Assembly: GCA_002483145.1 (NCBI GenBank) | Contig: DLHJ01000012.1 | Span: forward strand, 1 to 64,000 | DNA length: 64,000 bases | Direction: 5' to 3' | From: Cellvibrio sp. UBA7671 | Lineage (GTDB): Bacteria; Pseudomonadota; Gammaproteobacteria; Pseudomonadales; Cellvibrionaceae | Part shown: in pieces, positions 9,107-18,476 of the stretch | How the letters are laid out: every line of letters starts with the position of its first letter | Numbering within the stretch: the first letter of the stretch is position 1 | The notes under the pieces: generated by a model | What the model was told of the DNA's origin: nothing | The model's input: the letters and a program-made list of their open reading frames with translations, nothing else | Database searches by the model: none | Position numbers and translations under genes: made by a program

Positions 9107-10419
9107 CGTTGGGTGATCTTGTTGTTGGTGGCGGTATTGCCGGTATCGGTACCGTCAGTTGCGTTGGCAGCGTCTTCCACCGGTTTTTCTGCAGGTGGTG
9201 CAGCACCAAATTGGGTGAGCGTCAGGTTCGCCAGCAGGCGATGGCCTTGGGTAGTGAAGTGCACGCCATCGTCAGTGCGCACCATAACACTGCCGCGCTC
9301 GGGCAGTTCGAGAAATTTGGTAAAGCTACTGCCATCGGCGGTGAGGGTTGGGTCAGTGGCGACAAAACGGGCAAACAGCGGCATCTTGCTCGCTTCCTCG
9401 GCGTAGATGGCATTGAGTGTCGGCGCTTTGCCGAGCAAATCTTCGCGCCCTAAGGGCGGCACGCCCAACCAGACAAGACGGGCACGATGTGTAGCGGCGG
9501 TATTGATAATACGCGCTACCCGCTCGCGATAAACCGCCGCCCAAGGCTCCGAACCAAAACGGATATAGCGCCCCTGAATGGTCATATCCCATGGGTCATT
9601 AGCGCCGAGAAAGACGATAACGACAGTGTAATCCTCCAGCTCAAATGCATCTTCCACTGTGGCTGGCCAATCAAAAAATGCTGGATAGGTTAGCCCCGTG
9701 CTGTGCTTGCTCAAGTCCATGGATTCGACTTTGTATTTGCGCTTGAGATTGGTGATCAAATGCGGCGCCAGGCCCTGCATCAAAGAATCGCCCACCAGCA
9801 AAATGCGGTCATTGGCACCCAACAGGATTGGCCCTTGCGCGGCGGTAATAGCTTCAGGAGTTGCTTCGGGCAGTGGTTCACCCGGTTGCGATTCGTCCGG
9901 CGTATCGATTGATTCGGTAGTTGTGTTCGCGGCCACGGTATCGATTGCGATGCTGGTTTGCGCGCTGGCAACTGTAAGCGTCTCGGCCATCGCTGCTGCT
10001 GGTGTCTCGTAAGCGACCGGCTTTGGCGGAGCGACAGGTTCGGGGCAAGCCTGGGTAATCACTTCCTGTTTTGGGCACACAGGTGCAACGACGACCGGCA
10101 ACTCTGGCTCGGGTAGTGCCTCATCTCCCAAAAGTAACAGTTGGCCAGCAAGCAGCATTCGGCTTTCACTTTGATCGATGATCCCGGACCAATACTGCTG
10201 GGTGTTATCCCACTGGCGTTTCCATTCTTTGATTAAGCGTGTATCGGGCAGATAACTACTGGCACTGGGCAGACTGCCGAATTCCAGCAAAATATGGTGC
10301 GTCTGCTGCCAATATTGCAACAAAGCGCTGCCCTTCAACGCCACTAGCAATAAGCTGGCGAAGGTGATGCCGAGTAAGGCTTTGGTGTGTTGGGATTCCA
10401 TATCCTGTGTGCTACTCAT
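9103..10419 (-). CDS. DUF459-type SGNH protein, membrane-anchored
   Basis: A 438-aa protein with one N-terminal membrane segment (about residues 15-35), a long Ala/Pro/Glu/Thr-rich linker (to about 195), then an SGNH-like domain with LLVGDSLMQG (block I), FLGANDPWD (block III) and DDGVHFTTQGH (block V). This pattern matches the DUF459 family. The low-complexity stretch before the catalytic domain probably spans the periplasm or wall. AGGA lies about 10 nt before the start. It sits between the MBOAT and the other SGNH gene and overlaps the latter by 4 nt. Two SGNH proteins with one MBOAT suggest one acts as transferase and the other as a second transferase or esterase. Confidence 0.8.
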   Translation of the reverse strand: MSSTQDMESQHTKALLGITFASLLLVALKGSALLQYWQQTHHILLEFGSLPSASSYLPDTRLIKEWKRQWDNTQQYWSGIIDQSESRMLLAGQLLLLGDEALPEPELPVVVAPVCPKQEVITQACPEPVAPPKPVAYETPAAAMAETLTVASAQTSIAIDTVAANTTTESIDTPDESQPGEPLPEATPEAITAAQGPILLGANDRILLVGDSLMQGLAPHLITNLKRKYKVESMDLSKHSTGLTYPAFFDWPATVEDAFELEDYTVVIVFLGANDPWDMTIQGRYIRFGSEPWAAVYRERVARIINTAATHRARLVWLGVPPLGREDLLGKAPTLNAIYAEEASKMPLFARFVATDPTLTADGSSFTKFLELPERGSVMVRTDDGVHFTTQGHRLLANLTLTQFGAAPPAEKPVEDAANATDGTDTGNTATNNKITQR

Positions 10420-10440
10420 AACGTCGTGGTCCTGAAAACG

Positions 10441-11850
10441 TTAAAAACCGAAATAGATAAAACCCGGCATACCCGCCGGTGCCAATTCCATAATCAACAA
10501 GGCGCTGGCGACTAATGCTAATGCCTGGCCCCACCAGGGCAACACGCGCAGGGCAGCGGCTGATTTTTCCATCATAGGTTCAGCACGGCGCGCGAGCATA
10601 AAGAACACTACCATGGCTGCCAGCAAGCCCATCCAATTCAAACTGGGCAAAGTATCCCAACGGCTAAAACCGGCGACGTAAGTGGTTACCGATTCCCAAT
10701 CTTCCGCGCGAAATAGCAGCCAGCCAAAACACACAAATGCAAAGGTCAGCCACTGCGTGATCGCATCGGGCAAGGTGAATGAAGTAATTTTTTGCCAGCA
10801 ATTTTGCGCGATCAAACCCAGCCCGTGCCATAAACCCCAAACTATAAAGGTAGCGCTCGCGCCGTGCCAAAAACCCGAGAGAACCATCGCGATCAATAAA
10901 TTCATCTGCGTACGCCCCCAGCTCGCGCGGTTACCGCCGAGGCTGATGTACACATAATCGCGAATCCAGCGCGACAGAGTGATATGCCAGCGCCGCCAAA
11001 AATCGCTCAAGCTGGTAGCGAGGTAAGGCTGGCGGAAATTTACTGGCAGACTAAATCCGAGCAGCAGCGCGAGCGCAGTGACCACATCGGTGTAGCCGGA
11101 AAAATCAAAAAACAATTGCCAGGCATAGGCCATTAAACCGCACAGCAATTCCAAGGAGTGGTAAGCATCCGGGTTGGCAAACACCGGGTTAACCCACTCC
11201 TCTGCCAGCCAAGCTGAGAGCCAGACTTTTTTTATCAGCGCGGAGATGATCAATAAAATCGCCACCTCCGGCGCGGCGATTTTGCGTTCATCCGGCGATT
11301 GGATTTGCGTCAACAATTCGTTCGGCCGGCAAATCGGCCCCGCTAACAGGGTCGGAAAAAACGAGAGGTGCAACAAACCATCAAACAACTTCGCCGGTTT
11401 ACATTCCCCGCGCCCGACACTGATCAAATAGGCCAAACCCTGGAAGGTGTAAAACGAAATCCCCACCGGCAAGACAAATTCCAGCACCGGCAAACTCGCG
11501 CCGTTAAACAAGGGTGTTAGCAGCGCTAAAGACTCTTCGCGGAAAAAATTGTAGTACTTGAAGATGCCAAGGTTAACCAGCGCGAGCACCACGCCCGCAA
11601 TCACCGGCCAGCGCCGCCGGTTGCCATTGTGCCCCTGTACCGCCTGCGCCAAGGCCAAAATCACCAGCGAAAAATTCAGCAGCAGAAACGCAAAGCGCCA
11701 ATCAAAGCTGCAATAAAAAAGGTAGCTCGCCACCAACAGCAACAAGTTCTGCGCCCGCACCCCACGCGCCGAACCCAACCACCAGTAGAGCCACAAAAAG
11801 CCAACAAAAACGAGTCCGAATTCCGGCGAGAGGTAATGCATGTACAACAT
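10441..11850 (-). CDS. MBOAT family O-acyltransferase (AlgI/PatA/DltB-like)
   Basis: A 469-aa polytopic membrane protein with about 10-12 hydrophobic segments. Hallmarks are PVGISFYTFQGLAY, the LSDFWRRWHITLSRW segment and the SGFWHGASATFIVWG segment, which contains the invariant catalytic His. It would move acyl groups from a cytoplasmic donor across the inner membrane to the SGNH partners encoded next. It is the first gene of the operon, with 21 bp to the following gene. Start choice between 11850 and 11841 is uncertain because neither has a clear ribosome binding site. The target could be an alginate-like exopolysaccharide, peptidoglycan or another glycan; no polymer synthase is in the window. 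Confidence 0.9.
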   Translation of the reverse strand: MLYMHYLSPEFGLVFVGFLWLYWWLGSARGVRAQNLLLLVASYLFYCSFDWRFAFLLLNFSLVILALAQAVQGHNGNRRRWPVIAGVVLALVNLGIFKYYNFFREESLALLTPLFNGASLPVLEFVLPVGISFYTFQGLAYLISVGRGECKPAKLFDGLLHLSFFPTLLAGPICRPNELLTQIQSPDERKIAAPEVAILLIISALIKKVWLSAWLAEEWVNPVFANPDAYHSLELLCGLMAYAWQLFFDFSGYTDVVTALALLLGFSLPVNFRQPYLATSLSDFWRRWHITLSRWIRDYVYISLGGNRASWGRTQMNLLIAMVLSGFWHGASATFIVWGLWHGLGLIAQNCWQKITSFTLPDAITQWLTFAFVCFGWLLFRAEDWESVTTYVAGFSRWDTLPSLNWMGLLAAMVVFFMLARRAEPMMEKSAAALRVLPWWGQALALVASALLIMELAPAGMPGFIYFGF

Positions 11851-12010
11851 CCATATAAACGTTTAACGGGAACACAGTTAAGCAGGTGGCCATCATAGCC
11901 AAACTGGCGCGTAAAATCTGTGAGGGGGATGACGGACGGATTATGTTTTGATAATTGCTTTGCGGGTAATGCGCGCATGCATGAATGCGCCGGCATACAT
12001 CATGCAGAGT

Positions 12011-12592
12011 TCAGACGCGTGACTGAAGTGGCCAGCGCCCCAGAATTTCATAGCGACTCTGTCCGATCAGACTACGCACAAGCACGAACTCCCTTGCCGT
12101 CCAGCTGATGGGCACAACATGCTCCTCCACCACTGGGCCGTCGTCATATAACAAAGTGAGGTGCGCAGTGAAGCCCGAGGGACTCGCAGGTTTCAGCCCT
12201 TGATAACGCATGGCGGTAACCAAGCTGCGTTGAAACTCGTTCACCGCAGTGGCGACCTCTCCTCCCCGCAAGACGACGGCACGTTTGTCGTGACCAAACT
12301 TCTGCACACGATCAAACGTCACGTCGAACGGTGTGCCCTCGAAGCGCTCGCCCGCGACGACGGCATTCGAAACAACGGTCTTTGGCAGACCGGCAAAAGA
12401 GCCAATGAAAGCCAGCGTCACGTGCAGTCTCTCGCTGGGTATCACCGCGCCCTTAAGGCGGTGATCAGCGCGCAGCCGCCGCGCCAAATCGACAATCTGC
12501 CCTGCGCTCTCTACATCGGGCAGCAGCGCATAGAACAGACTATCCGTAAGTACGGGAGAGTCGAAACCGTCTAGAGAAAGCTGAGCGCTCAT
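12011..12592 (-). CDS. thpR: RNA 2',3'-cyclic phosphodiesterase (LigT/ThpR, 2H family)
   Basis: A 193-aa 2H phosphoesterase with the two catalytic tetrapeptides LHVTL (His57/Thr59) and AHLTL (His144/Thr146). Family members open 2',3'-cyclic phosphates on RNA and show 2'-5' ligase activity in vitro. The N-terminus is about 12-15 residues longer than in E. coli ThpR; an internal start is possible but has no clear ribosome binding site. It is isolated, with no co-directional close neighbour. Confidence 0.85.
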   Translation of the reverse strand: MSAQLSLDGFDSPVLTDSLFYALLPDVESAGQIVDLARRLRADHRLKGAVIPSERLHVTLAFIGSFAGLPKTVVSNAVVAGERFEGTPFDVTFDRVQKFGHDKRAVVLRGGEVATAVNEFQRSLVTAMRYQGLKPASPSGFTAHLTLLYDDGPVVEEHVVPISWTAREFVLVRSLIGQSRYEILGRWPLQSRV

Positions 12593-12700
12593 TTTTAATA
12601 CTCACCATTTATACGCTGCACCACAAAATGCAAAATAACTTTCGAGCTCTCCAACGCAAACAACACATGGACATATAAACATTAGAGAGCTAAAACATTT

Positions 12701-15700
12701 TTACTTCGCCCCAACCTCCACCCAATACCCCTTACTCTTCGCATGCACTTTTTCATTGTACATAGCGCTGGTATGCCAGCCGGGTAAATAGAATTTACCT
12801 GCATAACTCGCGTTTAAAATAATGCGCAGACTAACGCTGGTTTGATTATTTTCTTGATACCGGTAGTACCAATAGTAGTCGCGCCACAAACTGAAGTAGG
12901 CGAGTACGCGGTCGTCGCGGATATCCATGTAGTCGATGCCTTTGGGCATTTGCGCGCCCTCAAGGCGTTCGTTGCGGATTTGCCAACCGCTCGGGACTAC
13001 GGCAGTGAGTGCAATGTTTTCGATATTGCTGGTGAGCAATTTATCGAACTCACCGGAGATAGTAACTTCCGCAACAAAATCCTGACCCTGTGGTAATTGT
13101 TCAACACTGAGCGGTTTGTTATCCAGCGTTAAAAAATCCACCTTCATTGCCAAGCCATCGTTACTTGGTTCTTCAAGCAAGTTGGCAGGAATGCCGCGAT
13201 TGCTTACTAATACACGGATGGGTTTGTCGTGATCGTTGCGTACACTCACTTGCGGATTATTAATGGCAGTGCGGAAAAATGCATTGTTGCTGGCCTGTGT
13301 AAGCCAACTGCTTTCGCCCGCTTGTTGATAGGCGAATTTCACGCCGTTGCTGCTAACATTGGCCGCTGAAAATTCGCTCATGGCCAATAATGCCCAAGCG
13401 ATACTTTGCGTGGAATACCAGCCCTCGCCAGATAAATCTTTTGCAACTTGTTCGGCGACTTGCCAAGTGAGATCTTTATCCGCGTTCAAGCTAACTAAAG
13501 TTGCGAGCAACAAACCACGGTCGCGCATATCCGAGCCGTAGGTGTAACCTGCATCTTTATAAATGGGTACGTTGTTGGAGAGCGGGCCCATTACATCTTG
13601 CGCGGCATCTTTTAATCCCACATGTTGATACGCCATAGCAAGCAACCAGCGCGCGGGCATGCGGTAATCTTGTTGGTTGCTATTCACGTTGGTTTTAAAT
13701 GTTTCGCGCAAACGGTTCATCGCTGGCAATTCGGCTTTGTCGGCTAACGCAAGTGTGTAGAGGCGATAAGACAACACCACCTCATCGTAATAATTGCCAT
13801 TAATTTGCGGATTGCGCGCAGCGCTCGCTTGGTATTTCACCCAATTATCGAGCAAGGTTTTTGGAACAGAATAACCAGCGCGTTTCGCTTCTAATAAAAA
13901 ATGCCCCGCATAGCTGGATGCCCATTCATTTACATAACCATCGCCCGGCCAGTAAGAGAAGCCGCCACTCGCATGTTGGAAACTGCTGAGGCGTTTGATG
14001 CCGGCGTTAATGTTGCTTTCTATTTCTGCTTTTTGCGCATCGGTTAAATTCACCAACTTTGCCAAACGCAATTGCGGAAATACTGCCGAGGTTGTTTGTT
14101 CAATGCAGCCGTGTGGATAGCCGATCAAATATTCCAAACGTTGTTCAAGGTTAAGCGGTGGCAGCGTGCTGACTTCAAGGCTGGCTTGGTTAGTGCCGAT
14201 CATGCCATTTTCTTGCAGCGGCGATTTCCAGGTCTCGCCTGGTTGCAATAATTTGGATTCCCATACTGTGGTCGGTGGATTGGCAGCGCGTGAGTCGATA
14301 TAAATTTCTTGCGTGGCCGATTCTTCGCCAGAGCGGGCAGTAATTTTGACATGACCTTTGCCGATGCGATCATTCACTTTGAGTTTTAAACTCGCAATCG
14401 CATCGCCCGGTTCGCTAAAGCTCAGTGTTGCTGACCCTTTTTCTACGGTGAAAATTTCATTGGCTTCAACTGAAATTTCGACATCGCGAATATTGGCTTC
14501 ACTCACAAACACATTCACCGGCAAATTTACCGACTCACCCGGGCCAAGCACGCGTGGCAAGGTAGCAAAGAGCGTGACTGGTTGGGTAACCGTTACGGTT
14601 TTTTCAATGCTGCCGTAGGCCGTAATGGCTTCGGTTTTCTTTTTATCGTTGGCCGTGTCACCACTCACCAACATTACGCGCACTGCACCCATATAAGGTG
14701 GCAGGGTAATTTTATGTTCGCGGGTTTCACCGGCTTTCAATTCAAACGCACCGAGGAATTTTACGACGGGAGGGAAGCGGCGCTCGCGGCGTTTGCGTTC
14801 GGCTTCCAACGCGGCATCGGAACCACCGACGGCCAATACACGCTCCAGTGATGCACCGTACCCGCCGACCACTTGATCAAATAAATCCCAGGTGCGCACG
14901 CCCAATGCTTCGCGTTTGTAAAAATAATCGTGCGCATCGGGTGCGTGGAAATTGGTGAGGCCGAGCAAACCTTCATCCACCATCGCTAATGTGTAAGTCA
15001 TCGCACGTTGATTTTGCTCGCTGACTTTTATGACAAATTCAGATTCCGGGCGCACTTTTTCCGGCACATCCAATTGCGGAATTAAACGCGTGGCAGGGTC
15101 TTCTACCAAGAGTGGCACTATGCCGTACAAACGCATAGGAGCTTCGGCAACGCGTTCCTGATGCGGCAATAACAAGGCGACGTTTGCATACACATTGGGT
15201 GCCATGGCCTGGGTGACAGGAATTTCAATTTCAGTTTGGCCCGGTTGCAAATCCAACCAACGCGATTCCAATACCTGGCTGCCATTTTCAATGCTGAGCA
15301 AGATGCGGCCTTCACGCGCTTTGGGTAAACGCACCTTGGCAACATCGCCAACGTTGTATTTTTCTTTATCGGTCGAGAGCATTAATTGCGTTGCTGAGTC
15401 GGCGCTTGCCGATGAATCGTAACTCCAGCCCAAATAAACAACCTCGCCAGAGCAGTGGCCATTGTCGCCGGCGTCGCTATCGCACACGCGAATAATATGG
15501 CGGCCCCAGTCGTATTTATTTTTTTCCAGTTTCCAATTAATGCGGCCATTGTCATCGCTCACCAATGTTTCAGTCGCCACTGCGCGATGGGAGGAATTAT
15601 TAAAATACTCAGCGAGATTTTCGCTCTCTTCATCCCACCACCAGCGCCAGCCGATTTCATACACATTCACTTCAACGGTGCGTTGCGCTTCTGCTTTTCC

Positions 15701-18361
15701 TTCTGCATTTAATGTTTGGATCAGAATCGGGTGATCTTCATCGCGGCCAATCGCATCCATATAGCCGCTGCCTTTGGGGATATTAATACCGACCCAACTA
15801 TCAAACGGCAGCAATTCGTAAGGGCGCAAAATAGTGCTGAAGTTGCCACTCTCTTCAAATACGCGGGTCATAAATGAGGCGGTGAGTTTGCCTGGTGGTG
15901 GCGACGACAGGCTGACATTGACGGGGAAGCTGGCGTTGCCCGTCTCATCCAATTTTCCATCAAATACTTTTTGCGCGCTGCCGGAAAAGGTTCGCACCGG
16001 ATCATCAAAATTAAATTGCTCAAAACCGGCAAATACGGATTTGCGCGAACTGAGTTTTAATTCGGAATCGGCTTTTAGATTTTTCGCGGTTGCACCTTGC
16101 AACCATTGTGCAAACACGGTGACTTGTGTGGGCATATTGCCAATGCGCAGCGGGGTTTCTGCCGGTGTTAAATCCACTTTGATGCGATTAGGTACAACCA
16201 TTTCGATTTTTAAAATCTGGTCAAAGTAGCGATTGCCTACATGCACTACCGCGCGATAATTTCCGGTCGGTGCGGTTTCTTCGGTTTTCAAATTAAAGGT
16301 ATAAAAATCCTTAACCGGTTGGACATTAGTTTGACTCAACACTTTTTTTCCGCTGGGATCAAACAAATCCAAAGTGACCGGGTGATTCGCCGGTAGCTGT
16401 TGGGTTTTATCTTCAAGGATAAACGTCAGGAAAATATCGTCACCCGGACGCCAGACATCGCGCTCGCCGTAGAGGAAACCTTTTAAGCCACCTTTGATAT
16501 GTTCACCGCTCACATCAAATTGGTTGGTGGGTAAAGCTTCACTGGTGCGCACGCGCAAATAACCAATTTGTTTGCCATTGCGCGCTTCAAGATAAAACGG
16601 CACACCATCAGTGGTCATCTGTAACATGCCGTAACTATCGGTAGTGCCTTGGCCTATTGGTTGGCGTTGATAGTTGTAAGCGGTGATGTCGGTACCGCTC
16701 ATAGGTTTAGCGCTGCCGAGTTCAGTGCTGATCACATGCAATTGATTGCCATCGCCGCGCTTGGCCATTAAACCAATATTGGACACGATAAAATTGCGCG
16801 CTGATGCAATTTCATCGCCGTAGTAATAATAAGTATCGTCGCAGGGATTGTTGCGCTCGCTGTAATTGTAATAACCGCTCGATTGATAATATTGTTGATA
16901 CCAGGCCGGTTCTTCAACGCGGTCATAATAATTTTCGCCCTCGGAATCTTCAGGCATTTTTGCGACGGGTTCGGTGGGGCGTGTTTGCTCGCAGCTATAA
17001 ACCGAATTACTGCGGTCGATGCGCAATTCCAAACGAATCAATCCATCGGGATGCTGCGCCATTAATTCACTCAGATCCAGATTAAAACGCTCGACACCTG
17101 CGCGTGGAATTTCCGGTAGGCGATAGGTTTTACGCCAGAGATAGCGGCCAGTATCGGTAGCTGCTGTAGCGGCGGTGAGCTGGTAATCTTGCAAGTATTG
17201 ACCAACATTATTGGCGAAAACTTTAAACGCAATGACTTGTACTGAATCGACACCTGCCGCTTCAAAGGGCACGGAAATTTGGCTGGCCGGTGGCAGGATG
17301 GATGTTTTGCCGACAAAACGCACCAGCGGCTTCACTAAATTTAATACGATTTTTTGTTGGTAGTCGCTGCCGAGACTTTTGGAGTTCTTGCTATTGACGC
17401 TGCCGCTCACCACTAAATCCAATTCGCCCGAATCCAGATTTTCCGGTGTGTAACGCAACACGCTGCCGTCGATCACGGCATTGACTGTTTTACCGGCGAG
17501 TGTCACTAAACCACTGAGATTTTGTGTGCTGTCGAGTTCTTCGGAAAATTGTATTTCAACGGCGGTATTGGGTTCGCGAATCACCTGTACGCCGGTAATT
17601 TGAAAGGTTTTTTGCGCGGGAATTTCCAGATCGCGCGAACCCTTGTCTTTCGAGCCGATGGCTGCACCATCCCACTCCAAATGGATGTTGCCGGTGGTTT
17701 CACCACGCATAATGCCGGTAATTAAAAACGAATGGGTTTTATTGTCCAGCTCCTGAGTCCAAATCGTATCGGTAATGAGTTGGTCATTAACTTGAACGCG
17801 CAGAATTTTTTTCACTTCATCCAACGCAACGGTATCAGCAGTGGTAATTACACCGCTAAGCCGCATCAGCTCATCATCGTCTTCATCCGCGCTTAGGCTG
17901 TTCACGCGCAGATCAAAATCCTGTTTGATGGTGCGCACTGTAAATTCAAAATCATCGAGCGACTGCTCAATACCTTCAAGGTCATTGGCACTCAAGCGGA
18001 TGCGAATTTCGGTATCGTTGGGCAAACGCTCAACGGGTTGGATGCGCAATTCGGTGGTAGAGGTAAATGTGAGGTTCACTGGCGTTTTGGTGTCCAGTGA
18101 CAATTGTTTGGGGTTGAACGCGGTGTTCACTTCCGCTTCGCTAATCACTGGGTGGGTGAAGCGAATGTACATGGGTGCTTCAGCGGCAATCCAGCGCTTG
18201 GGGTAATCCGCAATATGCGCTTCCCAACTCGGCGAAATCGCCTCAGCGGCCGCTGCCGCATCGGTTGCCGGTTTGTTTTGCTCGGGGGTGGATTTATCGC
18301 AAGCGCCGAGCACTAAACTCAACAAAGCAACAGCACACCATGAAGACCAATGAACACGCAT
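12701..18361 (-). CDS. Bacterial alpha-2-macroglobulin, thioester-containing lipoprotein
   Basis: A 1886-aa periplasmic protease trap. It has a lipoprotein signal with lipobox LVLGAC near residue 20 and a long series of macroglobulin-type beta domains. A thioester motif CIEQ with Cys1419 lies in the GYPHGCIEQTT context, followed by the alpha/alpha toroid segment and C-terminal receptor-binding-like domain. Family proteins bait and covalently trap attacking proteases and are usually encoded next to the peptidoglycan glycosyltransferase PbpC; pbpC is not adjacent here. It is separated from the upstream decarboxylase gene by a good terminator, so it has its own promoter. The length agrees with YfhM-type proteins (about 1650) plus extra N-terminal domains. 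Confidence 0.93.
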   Translation of the reverse strand: MRVHWSSWCAVALLSLVLGACDKSTPEQNKPATDAAAAAEAISPSWEAHIADYPKRWIAAEAPMYIRFTHPVISEAEVNTAFNPKQLSLDTKTPVNLTFTSTTELRIQPVERLPNDTEIRIRLSANDLEGIEQSLDDFEFTVRTIKQDFDLRVNSLSADEDDDELMRLSGVITTADTVALDEVKKILRVQVNDQLITDTIWTQELDNKTHSFLITGIMRGETTGNIHLEWDGAAIGSKDKGSRDLEIPAQKTFQITGVQVIREPNTAVEIQFSEELDSTQNLSGLVTLAGKTVNAVIDGSVLRYTPENLDSGELDLVVSGSVNSKNSKSLGSDYQQKIVLNLVKPLVRFVGKTSILPPASQISVPFEAAGVDSVQVIAFKVFANNVGQYLQDYQLTAATAATDTGRYLWRKTYRLPEIPRAGVERFNLDLSELMAQHPDGLIRLELRIDRSNSVYSCEQTRPTEPVAKMPEDSEGENYYDRVEEPAWYQQYYQSSGYYNYSERNNPCDDTYYYYGDEIASARNFIVSNIGLMAKRGDGNQLHVISTELGSAKPMSGTDITAYNYQRQPIGQGTTDSYGMLQMTTDGVPFYLEARNGKQIGYLRVRTSEALPTNQFDVSGEHIKGGLKGFLYGERDVWRPGDDIFLTFILEDKTQQLPANHPVTLDLFDPSGKKVLSQTNVQPVKDFYTFNLKTEETAPTGNYRAVVHVGNRYFDQILKIEMVVPNRIKVDLTPAETPLRIGNMPTQVTVFAQWLQGATAKNLKADSELKLSSRKSVFAGFEQFNFDDPVRTFSGSAQKVFDGKLDETGNASFPVNVSLSSPPPGKLTASFMTRVFEESGNFSTILRPYELLPFDSWVGINIPKGSGYMDAIGRDEDHPILIQTLNAEGKAEAQRTVEVNVYEIGWRWWWDEESENLAEYFNNSSHRAVATETLVSDDNGRINWKLEKNKYDWGRHIIRVCDSDAGDNGHCSGEVVYLGWSYDSSASADSATQLMLSTDKEKYNVGDVAKVRLPKAREGRILLSIENGSQVLESRWLDLQPGQTEIEIPVTQAMAPNVYANVALLLPHQERVAEAPMRLYGIVPLLVEDPATRLIPQLDVPEKVRPESEFVIKVSEQNQRAMTYTLAMVDEGLLGLTNFHAPDAHDYFYKREALGVRTWDLFDQVVGGYGASLERVLAVGGSDAALEAERKRRERRFPPVVKFLGAFELKAGETREHKITLPPYMGAVRVMLVSGDTANDKKKTEAITAYGSIEKTVTVTQPVTLFATLPRVLGPGESVNLPVNVFVSEANIRDVEISVEANEIFTVEKGSATLSFSEPGDAIASLKLKVNDRIGKGHVKITARSGEESATQEIYIDSRAANPPTTVWESKLLQPGETWKSPLQENGMIGTNQASLEVSTLPPLNLEQRLEYLIGYPHGCIEQTTSAVFPQLRLAKLVNLTDAQKAEIESNINAGIKRLSSFQHASGGFSYWPGDGYVNEWASSYAGHFLLEAKRAGYSVPKTLLDNWVKYQASAARNPQINGNYYDEVVLSYRLYTLALADKAELPAMNRLRETFKTNVNSNQQDYRMPARWLLAMAYQHVGLKDAAQDVMGPLSNNVPIYKDAGYTYGSDMRDRGLLLATLVSLNADKDLTWQVAEQVAKDLSGEGWYSTQSIAWALLAMSEFSAANVSSNGVKFAYQQAGESSWLTQASNNAFFRTAINNPQVSVRNDHDKPIRVLVSNRGIPANLLEEPSNDGLAMKVDFLTLDNKPLSVEQLPQGQDFVAEVTISGEFDKLLTSNIENIALTAVVPSGWQIRNERLEGAQMPKGIDYMDIRDDRVLAYFSLWRDYYWYYRYQENNQTSVSLRIILNASYAGKFYLPGWHTSAMYNEKVHAKSKGYWVEVGAK

Positions 18362-18408
18362 AATATTTCCCTGTTTGGTTGTGATTTTTTTGGCTTTCTG
18401 AAAGCCTA

Positions 18409-18439
18409 CAAAAAAGCCACCCCACTTGCGCGGGATGGC
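18409..18439 (-). terminator. Rho-independent terminator after the decarboxylase gene
   Basis: Read on the minus strand, GCCATCCC pairs with GGGGTGGC (one wobble) and is followed by six T. A second small hairpin (18392-18406) with another T run follows. Together they separate the decarboxylase from the alpha-2-macroglobulin gene. Confidence 0.75.
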
Positions 18440-18476
18440 CTCTCTATTTATAGCATCGAGTTGATGAACCCGGGCT

